A DNA stretch of 64,000 nucleotides from Actinoplanes sp. N902-109 (lineage in GTDB: Bacteria > Actinomycetota > Actinomycetes > Mycobacteriales > Micromonosporaceae): positions 4,713,501 to 4,777,500 of the forward strand of contig NC_021191.1 of NCBI RefSeq assembly GCF_000389965.1, written 5' to 3'. The position numbers were made by a program, and so were the translations under genes. The notes below the pieces were generated by a model, which saw nothing but the letters and a program-made list of their open reading frames with translations, was not told the origin of the DNA and did no database searches. Shown piece after piece: positions 25,396 to 34,769 of the stretch. How positions within the stretch are numbered: the first letter of the stretch is position 1; each line of letters opens with the position of its first letter.

Positions 25396-26009
25396 CCGGC
25401 GACAGCCTCGCGGGTGGTCACGTCGCGGTCGGCGCGCAGGAGGGCGCGGGTCTGGGTGAGGTAGAGGGCTGCCGCCGCCCAGTACAGGCCGAGGGCCCAC
25501 CAGGCGAGCGCCCAGCCGCAGGGCAGCAGCACGGTGTCGGCGGACGGGACCGCCTTGGCCAGCAGCAGCACCGGGAACGCCGCGAGCAGCACGAACGTGC
25601 CGGTCTTGCCGACGTAGTGGACCGGGGGCGGGCCGTAGCCGTGCCGGCGCAGCACCAGCAGGGCGACGCCGAGCACCGCCTCGCGCAGCAGCAGCGCGGT
25701 GGTCAGCCACCACGGCACGATCTCGCGCACGGTGAAGCCGAGCAGGGTGGCCAGGATGTACAGCCGGTCGGCGAAGGGGTCGAGCAGCTCCCCGAGCCGG
25801 CTCACCGAGTTCATCCGGCGGGCGACGTAGCCGTCGACCCAGTCGGTGGTGCCGCCGACGGCGAGCACGATCACGGCCGCCACATCGTGGTGCGGGCCCA
25901 GCAGCAGGTAGAGGAACAGCGGTACGCCCAGCAGCCGGATGAAGCTGATGACATTGGGGATGGTCCAGATGCGATTGCTGACCGTTCCGGGTGCAGCCTG
26001 CTCCGCCAC
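25392..26009 (-). CDS. pgsA: CDP-alcohol phosphatidyltransferase (PgsA-like)
   Basis: 205 residues from GTG 26009 behind a purine-rich ribosome site. The complete signature D-x2-D-G-x2-A-R-x8-G-x3-D-x3-D is present (DWVDGYVARR, then LGELLDPFADR). Membrane enzyme making phosphatidylglycerophosphate, or a related phospholipid, from CDP-diacylglycerol. Counterpart of M. tuberculosis Rv1822 (pgsA2) by order. First gene of the pgsA-DUF881-sbp-DUF881-gcvH run. The 265 bp upstream hold its promoter region plus a terminator for the VWA gene. Confidence 0.9.
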   Translation of the reverse strand: MAEQAAPGTVSNRIWTIPNVISFIRLLGVPLFLYLLLGPHHDVAAVIVLAVGGTTDWVDGYVARRMNSVSRLGELLDPFADRLYILATLLGFTVREIVPWWLTTALLLREAVLGVALLVLRRHGYGPPPVHYVGKTGTFVLLAAFPVLLLAKAVPSADTVLLPCGWALAWWALGLYWAAAALYLTQTRALLRADRDVTTREAVAG

Positions 26010-26237
26010 GGCGCCCCCTCTCCCCCAGCCGCCACGGGACCCCACCCGTGGATGTACCCGCCGAGCCGGGTGCCACGTCGCCGGCCATCCCCCCGGAAGG
26101 CAGGCGGGCACACACAGCCCGGTCACTCGCCGAGCCACTATATCCAGCCTCCCGGTCGGCCCCCACCACCCCGTGCCGGACTGTGCGCCGCCCGTTACGC
26201 ACGACACTCCCCGTACAGCGTCCTAGGAAGGAGGTTG

Positions 26238-26266
26238 CCCTCGGCGGGGTGCGACCCCGCCGAGGG
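26238..26266 (-). terminator. Terminator of the AAA+/VWA operon
   Basis: 13-bp perfect stem (26238-26250 with 26254-26266), GCG loop, 8 bp after the stop of the minus-strand VWA gene. GTTG/CAAC bases outside extend it imperfectly. Confidence 0.85.
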
Positions 26267-26274
26267 TGCAACGG

Positions 26275-28227
26275 TCAGCGTTTGCCGCGGCGGCTGCGGA
26301 CGTAGTCGTCCACCACGTAGCGGCCGAGCTCCTCGGCCTCGGGGCTGAAGACCCGGCCACCGCTACGACGGGCCACGGCGTCGACGAAGCGGCGCAGACC
26401 CGGGTCCTCGCCCAGCATGAACAGGTTGAGGGTGGCGCCGTACCGGGTCAGGTGGTCGACCTCCTGCACGGTGAGCTGCACCGTCTCCGGCAGGGTCGGC
26501 CAGTTGAAGTAGGCCTCGCCGTCCGGTTCCAGGTGTGCTGTCGGTTCGCCGTCGGTGACCACCAGCACCACCGGTTCGGCGCCGGGGTGCCGGCGCAGGT
26601 GGCGACCGGCCAGCTTGAGGGCGTGCTGCAGGTTGGTGCCCTGGACCATGTCGGGGTCGATGGCGGCCAGCTCGCCCTGGGTGAGCGGCATGGCGTACCG
26701 GCCGAAGCCGATGATCTGCAGCGAGTCCTGCGGGAACTGGGTGGCCACCAGGTGGGACAGCGCGAGCGCGGTCTGTTTCATCGGGCCCCAGCGGCCGTCG
26801 GCGAACATCGAGTAGGACAGGTCGACACAGAGCGCGACCACGGCCGAGGCGCGACGCTCGGTCTCGGCGACCTCGAAGTCCTCCGGCTGCAGCCGCACCG
26901 GCACCGAGCCCGGACCGGAGCGGCGGATGGCGTTGCCGATCGTGCGGACCACATCGAGTGGCTGCTCGTCGCCGAACTCCCAGCGCCGGGACGAACCGAT
27001 GAGGTCGCCCGCGGCCCCGGCGTCGCGCAGGTCGTGCTCGCCGCGTTGCTTGCTGCTCAGGTCGGAGAAGACCTGGGCCAGCGCGGTGCGCCCGAGCCGG
27101 CGCAGGGCCTTGGCCGACAGGGTCAGGCCCTCCTCGTCGCGGGTGACCCAGCCCTGGCGGCGCAGCTCGCGTTCGAGCTCGCGCAGCCGGCGCACGTCGT
27201 CCGCGGCCGAGCGGCCGAGCTGGCGTTCCACCGCCTCGACGTCGATGTCGTCGAGGGTGGCCCCGGGGTGCTCCTGGCCGAGCTGGTCGAGCAGTTCGTC
27301 CAGCTCGCCCAGCTCACCGAGGGCCGCGGTGGCGTCGCCGTAGCCGAGGTCCTGGTTGCCGCGCATGCGTTCGCCGCGGCCCCAGTTGAGGGTGGGGCGC
27401 AGCGCCCGCAGGTTGTCGGTGAGCTCGGCGAGCTGCCCGCGCAGCGGCCCGTCACCGAGCGCCTGGTCCATCAGCCGGGACAGCTCCTCGCGCTGCTGCG
27501 GGCTGAGCGAGCGCATCAGCTGCTCGGCCGCGGCGGCCCGGCGGGCCAGCGAGTCGATGAGCTCCTCGACGTCGGCCGGCTTCTCCGGGAAGAAGTCGCC
27601 GTGCTTGGCCATGAACTGCTGGAAAGCGTCGTCGGTGTCCTCGCCCCGGGCGTGCTTGCCGAGCAGGTCGTTGAGGTCGCCGACCATCTCGGACACCCGG
27701 GCGTCGGTGGCCGGGTCGCTGCCCTGCAGGGCGTCCCGCATGCCGGCGAAGCGCTGCTCGACGACCTCGCGCCGCAGCCCGTCGAGGATCTGCTGGTAGT
27801 GGTCGCGGGCCTCGGTGCTGGCCCACTGGTAGTCGTTGAGCTCCTCGACCGCCCGCGAGGTGGAGCGGGGCAGGTTGTCCAGCACCGCCTCGTTGAACCG
27901 GGCGTCCATGTCGTCGCGCCCGCGCAGCTCGTCGCGCTCGGCGGCGACGGCCTGGTCGAGCAGCTGCTGGGCCCGGGTGACGGCGCCGTCGAGGTTGCCG
28001 CGGCGCAGCGCGTCGCGGCGCATCCGGCGGGCGCGGGCCCGCAGCTCGTCGAGGCCGCGACCCTCGCGCGGGCCGCGGCGGATCAGCTCGCGCAGGGCGT
28101 CGCGCAGGCTCTCGCCGCCCAGCACCCGCTCGCCGACCTCGTCGACGGCGGCCCGGACGTCGTACGGCGGGGCGAGCGGGTCGGGACCGTCACGCCACGC
28201 GCCGTACCGGAATCGGTTTCCCGCCAT
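26275..28227 (-). CDS. VWA-domain protein partnered with MoxR-like ATPase
   Basis: 650 residues. Long helical N-terminal region (about 1-430, many charged heptads), then a von Willebrand A domain with the MIDAS motif in VALCVDLSYSMFADG (DxSxS), a later Thr (MVQGTNLQ) and Asp (VVTDGEPT). Such proteins pair with MoxR/Mg-chelatase-like AAA+ ATPases as metal-insertion or protein-remodelling chaperones. The ATPase gene is directly upstream, 6 bp away. Client unknown. Followed by a strong terminator. Confidence 0.9.
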   Translation of the reverse strand: MAGNRFRYGAWRDGPDPLAPPYDVRAAVDEVGERVLGGESLRDALRELIRRGPREGRGLDELRARARRMRRDALRRGNLDGAVTRAQQLLDQAVAAERDELRGRDDMDARFNEAVLDNLPRSTSRAVEELNDYQWASTEARDHYQQILDGLRREVVEQRFAGMRDALQGSDPATDARVSEMVGDLNDLLGKHARGEDTDDAFQQFMAKHGDFFPEKPADVEELIDSLARRAAAAEQLMRSLSPQQREELSRLMDQALGDGPLRGQLAELTDNLRALRPTLNWGRGERMRGNQDLGYGDATAALGELGELDELLDQLGQEHPGATLDDIDVEAVERQLGRSAADDVRRLRELERELRRQGWVTRDEEGLTLSAKALRRLGRTALAQVFSDLSSKQRGEHDLRDAGAAGDLIGSSRRWEFGDEQPLDVVRTIGNAIRRSGPGSVPVRLQPEDFEVAETERRASAVVALCVDLSYSMFADGRWGPMKQTALALSHLVATQFPQDSLQIIGFGRYAMPLTQGELAAIDPDMVQGTNLQHALKLAGRHLRRHPGAEPVVLVVTDGEPTAHLEPDGEAYFNWPTLPETVQLTVQEVDHLTRYGATLNLFMLGEDPGLRRFVDAVARRSGGRVFSPEAEELGRYVVDDYVRSRRGKR

Positions 28228-28233
28228 GCCCGC

Positions 28234-29655
28234 TCAGCTCCCGTAGAGGGTGCGTCCGTCGTCGGTCAGCTCCTTGGCCAGCCGGCGGGTGAGGTGGAGG
28301 CCCTCCAGGACGAACTCGACCGCCGAGGCGGCCTGCCCCGGGCTGGGCGCGTCGCCGAGGCCGAGCTTGCCGAGCACCTTGGCCAGCCCGGGCACCGTGC
28401 CGATCTGGCCGAGCAGCTCCTCGGCGGAGACCAGGTCGCCGGTCTCGATGATGGCGCCCTCGGCGACCAGGTCGGTGAAGCCGGACAGGTCGAGCCCGGC
28501 CAGCCGGGCCCGGAAGGTCTCGGCGGTGGCCAGCCGCAGTAGGTGGGCCAGCACCTCGACCTCGCGCCCCTCCTCACCGCTGTCGAACTCGACCTTGCCG
28601 CGCAGCGTGGAGGTCACCGAGGCCAGGTCGCAGACGCGGGCCACGGCCTCGCGCTCGTTGCGCAGCCCGGAACGGCGCAGCGCGGAGGCCGCGACGGTCT
28701 CCGCGGCGGCGATGGCGAACCGCGCGGAGATGCCGGAGCGCTGGTCCACCGCCGGCGACTCGCGCACCGCCCGGGTGTAGCGGGCGATGACCTCGATGAG
28801 GTGGTCGGGCACGGCCGCGGACAGCGCCGCCTCCTGACGGATCAGATCCTGCTCCAGCTCCACCTCGAGCGGGTAGTGGGTGCGGATCTCGGCGCCGAAG
28901 CGGTCCTTGAGCGGGGTGATGATGCGCCCGCGGTTGGTGTAGTCCTCGGGGTTGGCCGAGGCCACCAGCAGCAGGTCGAGCGGCAGCCGCAGCTGGTAGC
29001 CACGGACCTGGATGTCGCGCTCCTCCAGCACGTTGAGCAGCGACACCTGGATGCGCTCGGCGAGGTCGGGCAGCTCGTTGACGGCGAAGATGCCCCGGTT
29101 GGTGCGCGGCACGAGACCGAAGTGAATGGTGTCCGGGTCACCGAGCGCGCGACCCTCGGCCACCTTGATCGGGTCGACGTCGCCGATCAGGTCACCGACG
29201 CTGGTGTCCGGCGTGGCGAGCTTCTCCCCGTACCGCTCGGAGCGGTGCAGCCAGGAGACCGGCAGCAGGTCGCCGGTCTCCGCGGCCAGCCGGCGGGTGG
29301 CCGGGGTGAGCGGCTGATAGGGGTGCTCCCGCAGCTCGGAGCCGGTGATGTAAGGCGTCCACTCGTCGAGCAGGTCGATCAGGCCGCGGATGAGCCGGGT
29401 CTTGCCCTGGCCGCGCTCACCGAGCAGGACCATGTCGTGGCCGGCGAGCAGTGCCCGCTCGACCTCGGGCAGCACCGTGTCCTCGTAGCCGACGATGCCG
29501 GGGAACCGGGGTGCGCCGCTGCGCAGCCGGTCGAGCAGGTTGTCGCGCAGCTCCTCCTTGACGGTGCGGAACTCGTGCCCGGAGGCACGCAGCTCACCGA
29601 GGGTGCGCGGGAGATCGGACGGTGGGGTAGGGACAAGCGTGGAAGCCTCTGTCAC
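28234..29655 (-). CDS. MoxR/Mg-chelatase-like AAA+ ATPase
   Basis: 473 residues from GTG 29655. Walker A GERGQGKTRLIRG (about 75-87), Walker B region GIFAVNELPDLAERIQ, sensor LLVASANPEDYTNRG and arginine finger IITPLKDRFGAEIRTH are in the expected order of the MoxR/ChlI group. Six bases separate it from the VWA gene, so they form one operon and probably one complex. Longer in-frame starts overlap the divergent phzF-like gene and were excluded. The ribosome site (AGGGAG) is unusually close to the GTG. Confidence 0.9.
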   Translation of the reverse strand: MTEASTLVPTPPSDLPRTLGELRASGHEFRTVKEELRDNLLDRLRSGAPRFPGIVGYEDTVLPEVERALLAGHDMVLLGERGQGKTRLIRGLIDLLDEWTPYITGSELREHPYQPLTPATRRLAAETGDLLPVSWLHRSERYGEKLATPDTSVGDLIGDVDPIKVAEGRALGDPDTIHFGLVPRTNRGIFAVNELPDLAERIQVSLLNVLEERDIQVRGYQLRLPLDLLLVASANPEDYTNRGRIITPLKDRFGAEIRTHYPLEVELEQDLIRQEAALSAAVPDHLIEVIARYTRAVRESPAVDQRSGISARFAIAAAETVAASALRRSGLRNEREAVARVCDLASVTSTLRGKVEFDSGEEGREVEVLAHLLRLATAETFRARLAGLDLSGFTDLVAEGAIIETGDLVSAEELLGQIGTVPGLAKVLGKLGLGDAPSPGQAASAVEFVLEGLHLTRRLAKELTDDGRTLYGS

Positions 29656-29722
29656 TCCCTGAACGCTACTCCCGCGCCACCCCCATCGGCCAAGACCCGA
29701 TGACCATTGGCAAGCTGGGGGC

Positions 29723-30556
29723 ATGACCGAGGTGGAGATCCTGCGGTACGCCGCGTTCAGCACCGATCCGCGCGGCGGCAACCCGGCCGGGGTGGTGCTC
29801 GACGCCACCGGCCTGTCCGAGGCGGACATGCTCGACATCGCCGAGGACGTGGGCTTTTCCGAAACCGCCTTCCTGAGCGGTGAGCGGGTGCGCTATTTCA
29901 GCCCGCTGGCCGAGGTGCCGTTCTGCGGGCACGCCACCGTGGCGACCGCCGTGGCGCTGGCCGAGCGGCGCGGGCCGGGCACCTTCCGGTTCGTGACCAA
30001 CGCGGGCGAGGTGCCGGTGACCGTCGACGAGGCTGGGCGCGCGACGCTGACCAGCGTCCCGGCCACGGTCGGCGAGCTCGCCGAGGAGGACCTGACCGCC
30101 CTGCTCGCGGCGCTGCACTGGGACCGTGCCGAGCTGGACCCGGCCTTACCCCCGAGGGTCGCGTACGCCGGCGCGTACCACCCGGTCATCGCGGTGACCA
30201 GCCGCCGGCGCCTCGCCATGCTGGACTACGACGTCCCGGCGCTCAAGAGCCTGATGACGGCCCGCGGCTGGACCACGGTGCAGCTGGTGTGGCGCAGCGG
30301 CCCGGCCGGCTTCGACGTGCGCAACCCGTTCCCGGTCGGCGGGGTCTACGAGGACCCGGCCACCGGTGCCGCCGCGGCTGCCTTCGGGGGTTATCTGCGC
30401 GAGCTGGGTCTGGTGCCCGGCGATGCCGTGATCACGCTGTCGCAGGGCACCGACATGGGCCGCCCCGGGGAACTGCTCGTCACGCTCACCCCGGGCACGC
30501 CGACGGTACGGGTGACCGGCGCGGCCGTGCCGATACCCGAGGGAGCCGGGCGATAG
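29723..30556 (+). CDS. PhzF-family isomerase/epimerase-like protein
   Basis: 277 residues. Family marks: RGGNPAGVVLD near 13-23, the catalytic Glu in DVGFSETAFL (about residue 45), PFCGHATVA, and EDPATGAAAAAFGGYL in the second half. PhzF-fold proteins are isomerases; most members outside phenazine clusters have no known substrate, and no phenazine genes are present. Ends 12 bp before the ABC-F gene, same strand. Confidence 0.9.
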   Translation: MTEVEILRYAAFSTDPRGGNPAGVVLDATGLSEADMLDIAEDVGFSETAFLSGERVRYFSPLAEVPFCGHATVATAVALAERRGPGTFRFVTNAGEVPVTVDEAGRATLTSVPATVGELAEEDLTALLAALHWDRAELDPALPPRVAYAGAYHPVIAVTSRRRLAMLDYDVPALKSLMTARGWTTVQLVWRSGPAGFDVRNPFPVGGVYEDPATGAAAAAFGGYLRELGLVPGDAVITLSQGTDMGRPGELLVTLTPGTPTVRVTGAAVPIPEGAGR

Positions 30557-30568
30557 AGTCGGTGCCCG

Positions 30569-32203
30569 ATGAGCGCCACACTGATCGCCAAGTCTCTCGC
30601 CGCGGGTCACGGCGACCGCATGTTGTTCACCGCCCTCGATCTGGTCGTCGCACCCGGTGATGTCGTCGGCCTGGTGGGCGTCAACGGGGCCGGGAAGACG
30701 ACGTTGCTCCGTACGCTGGCGGGGCTGGTCCCACCGGAGAGCGGAAGCGTCACGCTGAGCCCGCCCACCGCGACCGTCGGCTATCTGCCGCAGGAGCGGG
30801 AACGGCGCCCGGGTGAGACCGTGCGGGCCTTCCTCGCCCGGCGCACCGGCGTGGCACCCGCGCAGACCGCCATGGACGCCGCCGCCGAGGAGCTGGCCAC
30901 CGGCGCGGCGGGCGCCGAGGAGCGGTATGCGGCGGCGCTGGAGCGCTGGCTCGATCTGGGCGGCGCCGACCTCGACGAGCGGGCCGGACAGGTCGTGGCC
31001 GAGCTGGGCCTGGCGGTGGCCCTGGACCACCCGATGACCGCGCTGTCCGGTGGCCAGGCGGCCCGCGCCCAGATGGCGTCGCTGCTGCTCAGCCGGTACG
31101 ACATCTTCCTGCTCGACGAGCCCACCAACGACCTGGACCTGGCCGGGCTGCACCGGCTGGAGGAGTTCGTCGGCGGGCTGCGGGCGGGCACGGTGCTGGT
31201 CAGCCACGACCGCGAGTTCCTGACCCGCACGGTCACCGCCGTGCTGGAGCTGGACCTGGCCCAGCAGCAGGTCAACCTGTACGGCGGGGGCTACGGGTCC
31301 TATCTGGAGGAACGCGCGACCGGGCGGCGGCACGCCCGGGAGGACTACGAGGAGTATGCCGGCCGCAAGGCCGCGCTCGAGGACCGCGCCCGCATGCAGC
31401 GCAACTGGATGGAGACGGGCGTGCGCAACGCCCGGCGCAAGGCCAAGGACAACGACAAGATCGGCCGGGCCGTGCGCGCCGAGTCGACCGAGAAGCAGGC
31501 GGCCAAGGCGCGGCAGACCCAGCGCATGATCGAACGGCTGGAGGTGGTCGACGAGCCGCGCAAGGAGTGGGAGCTGCGGATGGAGATCGCCGCCGCCCCG
31601 CGGGCCGGTGCGGTGGTGGCCACGCTGCGCGACGTGGTCGTGCGGCGGGGGGCCTTCACGCTGGGCCCGGTGACGCTGCAGGTGGACTGGGCCGACCGGA
31701 TCGCCATCACCGGGGCGAACGGCTCCGGCAAGTCGACCCTGCTGGCGGTGCTGCTGGGCCGGATCGCACCGGCCGCGGGCACCGCCGCGCTCGGGCCGGG
31801 CGTGGTGGTCGGCGAGGTCGACCAGGCGCGCGGGTTGTTCCTGGGCGACGAGCCGCTGCTGACCGCGTTCGGCACCGCGGTGCCGGAACTCGCCGACGCC
31901 GACGTGCGCACGCTGCTGGCCAAGTACGGGCTCAGGGCCGCGCACGTGCTGCGCCCGGCGGCCACCCTCTCCCCCGGCGAGCGCACCCGGGCCGCGCTGG
32001 CGCTGCTCCAGGCGCGCGGGGTCAACCTGCTGGTGCTGGACGAGCCGACCAACCACCTCGACCTGCCGGCGATCGAGCAGCTCGAGTCGGCGCTGGCCAC
32101 GTATCCCGGCACGCTGCTGCTGGTCACTCACGACCGCCGGATGCTCGACGCCGTGCACACCACCCGCCGGCTCGAGGTGGCCGACGGCACGGTCACCGGC
32201 TGA
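30569..32203 (+). CDS. ABC-F family ATPase (ribosome-associated/antibiotic-resistance type)
   Basis: 544 residues with two nucleotide-binding domains: Walker A GVNGAGKTT and GANGSGKST, signatures LSGGQAARAQ and LSPGERTRAAL, Walker B DEPTNDLDL and DEPTNHLDL. The linker between (about 245-330) is charged and helical (RRKAKDNDKIGRAVRAEST). No membrane segments, so an ABC-F translation factor, not a transporter. Could rescue stalled ribosomes or protect from antibiotics; the sequence does not decide. 12 bp after the phzF-like gene. Confidence 0.92.
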   Translation: MSATLIAKSLAAGHGDRMLFTALDLVVAPGDVVGLVGVNGAGKTTLLRTLAGLVPPESGSVTLSPPTATVGYLPQERERRPGETVRAFLARRTGVAPAQTAMDAAAEELATGAAGAEERYAAALERWLDLGGADLDERAGQVVAELGLAVALDHPMTALSGGQAARAQMASLLLSRYDIFLLDEPTNDLDLAGLHRLEEFVGGLRAGTVLVSHDREFLTRTVTAVLELDLAQQQVNLYGGGYGSYLEERATGRRHAREDYEEYAGRKAALEDRARMQRNWMETGVRNARRKAKDNDKIGRAVRAESTEKQAAKARQTQRMIERLEVVDEPRKEWELRMEIAAAPRAGAVVATLRDVVVRRGAFTLGPVTLQVDWADRIAITGANGSGKSTLLAVLLGRIAPAAGTAALGPGVVVGEVDQARGLFLGDEPLLTAFGTAVPELADADVRTLLAKYGLRAAHVLRPAATLSPGERTRAALALLQARGVNLLVLDEPTNHLDLPAIEQLESALATYPGTLLLVTHDRRMLDAVHTTRRLEVADGTVTG

Positions 32204-32212
32204 GGCCGGGGC

Positions 32213-33847
32213 TCACGCCGCGGGCGGGGCCGGCACCGGGCTGCTCAGCGGCCCCTCGTTGCCCGAGCGGTCCAGCCCGCTGAGGCAGTACGTCGCGGCT
32301 CCGGCGGGCGGGGCCGGGTCGGCGACGTCCTGCGCGCCGCGGCGGCCGGTGGCGACCAGGTCGGCAGTCGTGCCGTTCACCCGGTACAGGGCCCAGGACA
32401 CCGGCTCGGGCCCGGCGCCGGGGCTCCACTCGACGGCCACGCCGGTGCCGGTGCGACGGGCGGCGGAGATGCGCGGGGCGCCCGGCGGGGTGGCCGGGAG
32501 CCGGGTCATGACGGGCAGCAGGGCCGGGCCGGCGTAGTGGTCCCTGGTGTAGCGGGTCACCGAGCCCAGCTTGTCCGCGCGCACCGCCTGCGAGTTGTAG
32601 TGCACGCTGCCCAGCACGCCGTACTTGTCGTTCAGCGCCATCTGCCGGTCGAGCTGGTCGGGTTGTTTCCACGCGCCCTTCTCACCGACGCGATAGTCGG
32701 CCTGGCCCACGTACAGCTGGACCTGGGTGCCCTTGACGGTCTGCGCCCACCAGGGCAGGACCTTGGCGTAGTCGGCCTTGCCGAAGCCGATCTCCCAGTA
32801 GATCTGCGGGACGACGTAGTCCAGCCAGCCCGAGCGCACCCACTTGCGGGTGTCGGCGTACTGCGCGTCGTAGCTCTGCAGGCCGTTGGTGTCGGAGCCG
32901 GCCGGGTCGGTGCTCTTGTTGCGCCAGATGCCGAACGGGCTGATGCCGAACTTGACCCACGGCTTGAGCTGCTTGATCCGTACGCTCATCTCGTGCACCA
33001 GGGTGTCGACGTTCTGCCGGCGCCAGGCGGCCAGGCTCTGCCCCTTGTCGGTGCGCTTGGCGTAGCTCTTCTCGTCGTGGAAGACGCTGCCGCCGCCCTC
33101 GGGGTACGGGTAGAAGAAGTCGTCGAAGTGCACGCCGTCGACGTCGTACTTCTGCACCGCCTCCAGCATGGCGTCCTCGACGAACCTGCGGGCCGCCGGG
33201 TTGCCCGGGTCGAAGTAGAGCCGTGCGGTCCTGCCGTCGGGATAGCTGATCGCCCAGTCGCGGTGCTTGCGCAGCGGGTGGTCCGGCGCGAGCTTGGCGA
33301 CGTCGGCGCCAGGACCGCCGGGCGCGGGCTGGGTGCCCCGGTAGGGGTTGAACCAGGCGTGGAACTCCAGGTTGCGCTGGTGCGCCTCGTCGACCATGAA
33401 CGCCATCGGGTCCCAGCCCGGTGACCTGCCGTCGCGCTTGCCGGTCAGCCATTCCGACCAGGGCGCGTACGCCGACGGCCAGAACGCGTCGCCGGACGGG
33501 CGCACGTGCACGAAGATCGCGTTGTGCTTGCGCGCCACAGCCAGGTCGAGCCATCGCAGGTATTCCGCCTTGACCTGGGCCTCGGACAGCCCGGGCCGGC
33601 TCGGGAAGTCGATGTTGAGCACCGTGGTCAGCCACATGCCGCGCAGCTCACGGGTGGCCCGCACCGGCACGTCCCCGCACCTGCCGACCGTCCCGGCCGC
33701 GGGCACGAGCTGCTGCTCACCGGCGGCAAGCGGGGTGGCGGCGGGCTCCTCGTAGGTGGCCGCGCGCAGCAGGCCGAGGCCGAGCACGGCGACCCCCAGC
33801 AGCACGGCGGCGAGCACGAGAACGAGCCGGACGGGGGGACGTCGCAT
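32213..33847 (-). CDS. Exported family-10-like glycosyl hydrolase (GHL10/DUF4015 type)
   Basis: 544 residues. N-terminal membrane span/signal (about 7-29). The hydrolase domain starts at RELRGMWLTTVLNIDFPSRP and has DGVHFDDFFYPYP, the acidic barrel signature of GHL10 proteins, then PWVKFGISPFGIWRN and LDYVVPQIYWEIGF. The last 100 residues look like a fibronectin-type-III domain (GAPRISAARRTGTGVAVEWS). Likely acts on cell-surface or environmental glycans. Convergent with the ABC-F gene, 9 bp apart. Confidence 0.9.
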   Translation of the reverse strand: MRRPPVRLVLVLAAVLLGVAVLGLGLLRAATYEEPAATPLAAGEQQLVPAAGTVGRCGDVPVRATRELRGMWLTTVLNIDFPSRPGLSEAQVKAEYLRWLDLAVARKHNAIFVHVRPSGDAFWPSAYAPWSEWLTGKRDGRSPGWDPMAFMVDEAHQRNLEFHAWFNPYRGTQPAPGGPGADVAKLAPDHPLRKHRDWAISYPDGRTARLYFDPGNPAARRFVEDAMLEAVQKYDVDGVHFDDFFYPYPEGGGSVFHDEKSYAKRTDKGQSLAAWRRQNVDTLVHEMSVRIKQLKPWVKFGISPFGIWRNKSTDPAGSDTNGLQSYDAQYADTRKWVRSGWLDYVVPQIYWEIGFGKADYAKVLPWWAQTVKGTQVQLYVGQADYRVGEKGAWKQPDQLDRQMALNDKYGVLGSVHYNSQAVRADKLGSVTRYTRDHYAGPALLPVMTRLPATPPGAPRISAARRTGTGVAVEWSPGAGPEPVSWALYRVNGTTADLVATGRRGAQDVADPAPPAGAATYCLSGLDRSGNEGPLSSPVPAPPAA

Positions 33848-33869
33848 GGGCCCACAGTAGTTTGGCGGT

Positions 33870-34769
33870 GTGGATGTTCTTGTGGTGGGAGCCGGGGTGG
33901 CCGGTCTGGCGTGCGCCCGCGAGCTGAGCGCGGGCGGCGCGGGGGTGCGGGTGGTCGAGCGTGGCCGGGTGGTCGGCGGGCGGCTGGCCAGCAGACGGTT
34001 CGACGGGCGGTACGCCGACCTCGGCGCGGCCTACTTCGTCGCCGACGACCCGGCGTTCCAGGAGCTGGCCGGGCAGTGGCAGCAGCGCGGGCTGGCGCGG
34101 CCGTGGACGGACACGTTCCGGGTGGTGCCCGGCGAACCGGCGAGCGGGCCGATGCGCTGGGCCGCGCCCGGCGGGTTGCGCAGCCTCGCCGAGGACCTGG
34201 CTCAGGGGCTCGACATCAGCCTGCGGACCGAGCTGACCAGCCTGCCGCCGGGCACCACGACCGTGCTGGCCATGCCGGGGCCGCAGGCGGTGCGGCTCGG
34301 GCTGCCGGCCGCTCTCGACCGGGCCGCGCGGGCCCAGACGTGGGAGCCGGTGATCGCGGTCGTCCTGACGTACGGGGAACGGGGCTGGCCGGATTTTCAC
34401 GGTGCCTTCGTCAACGACCACCCGGTGCTGGCCACGGTCTGCGACGACGGTGACCGCCGCGGGGACGGCGCACCCGTGCTGGTCGCCCACACCACCCCGG
34501 CCTTCGCGCGGCAGCACCTCGACGACCCGCAGCGGGCGGCCCCGGCCGTCGCCGAGGCCGTGGGCACGCTGTTCGGGCTGACCGAGGCGCCGCGGACGCA
34601 CGCGCACCGCTGGACCTTCGCCCAGCCCCGGCCCCAGGACGGGCAATTCGTCCAGGAGGGCGGAATCTTCCTGGCCGGCGATGTCTTCGGCAAACCGCGC
34701 GTGCAGACCGCGTGGCAGTCCGGACGCGCGGTCGCGCGGGCGATCCTGGGTCAGAGCACCGAGCGGTAG
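33870..34769 (+). CDS. FAD/NAD(P)-binding oxidoreductase, renalase-like
   Basis: 299 residues from GTG. N-terminal dinucleotide motif VVGAGVAGLACARELSAGG, then VVERGRVVGGRLASRR, as in renalase-like amine oxidoreductases. C-terminal GGIFLAGDVFGKPRVQTAWQ is the second FAD-binding region. Length fits. Substrate unknown. Divergent from the glycosyl hydrolase (22 bp) and overlapping the convergent glgA by 19 bp. Confidence 0.88.
   Translation: MDVLVVGAGVAGLACARELSAGGAGVRVVERGRVVGGRLASRRFDGRYADLGAAYFVADDPAFQELAGQWQQRGLARPWTDTFRVVPGEPASGPMRWAAPGGLRSLAEDLAQGLDISLRTELTSLPPGTTTVLAMPGPQAVRLGLPAALDRAARAQTWEPVIAVVLTYGERGWPDFHGAFVNDHPVLATVCDDGDRRGDGAPVLVAHTTPAFARQHLDDPQRAAPAVAEAVGTLFGLTEAPRTHAHRWTFAQPRPQDGQFVQEGGIFLAGDVFGKPRVQTAWQSGRAVARAILGQSTER

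Noticed and set aside
24567..25459. Plus-strand Lys/Arg/Thr-rich repeats (KKTRRARWAQRA-like), possible DNA-binding repeats
   Set aside because: They are the reverse side of the Ala/Ser/Pro tail of the DUF881 protein, which is in frame with its conserved domain and overlaps pgsA correctly.
26266..28542. A 758-codon plus-strand open frame over the VWA gene
   Set aside because: Antisense shadow; the minus-strand VWA protein has clear MIDAS motifs and a proper terminator.
29723..30556. Phenazine biosynthesis cluster
   Set aside because: Only a PhzF-fold protein is present; no phzA-G neighbours.
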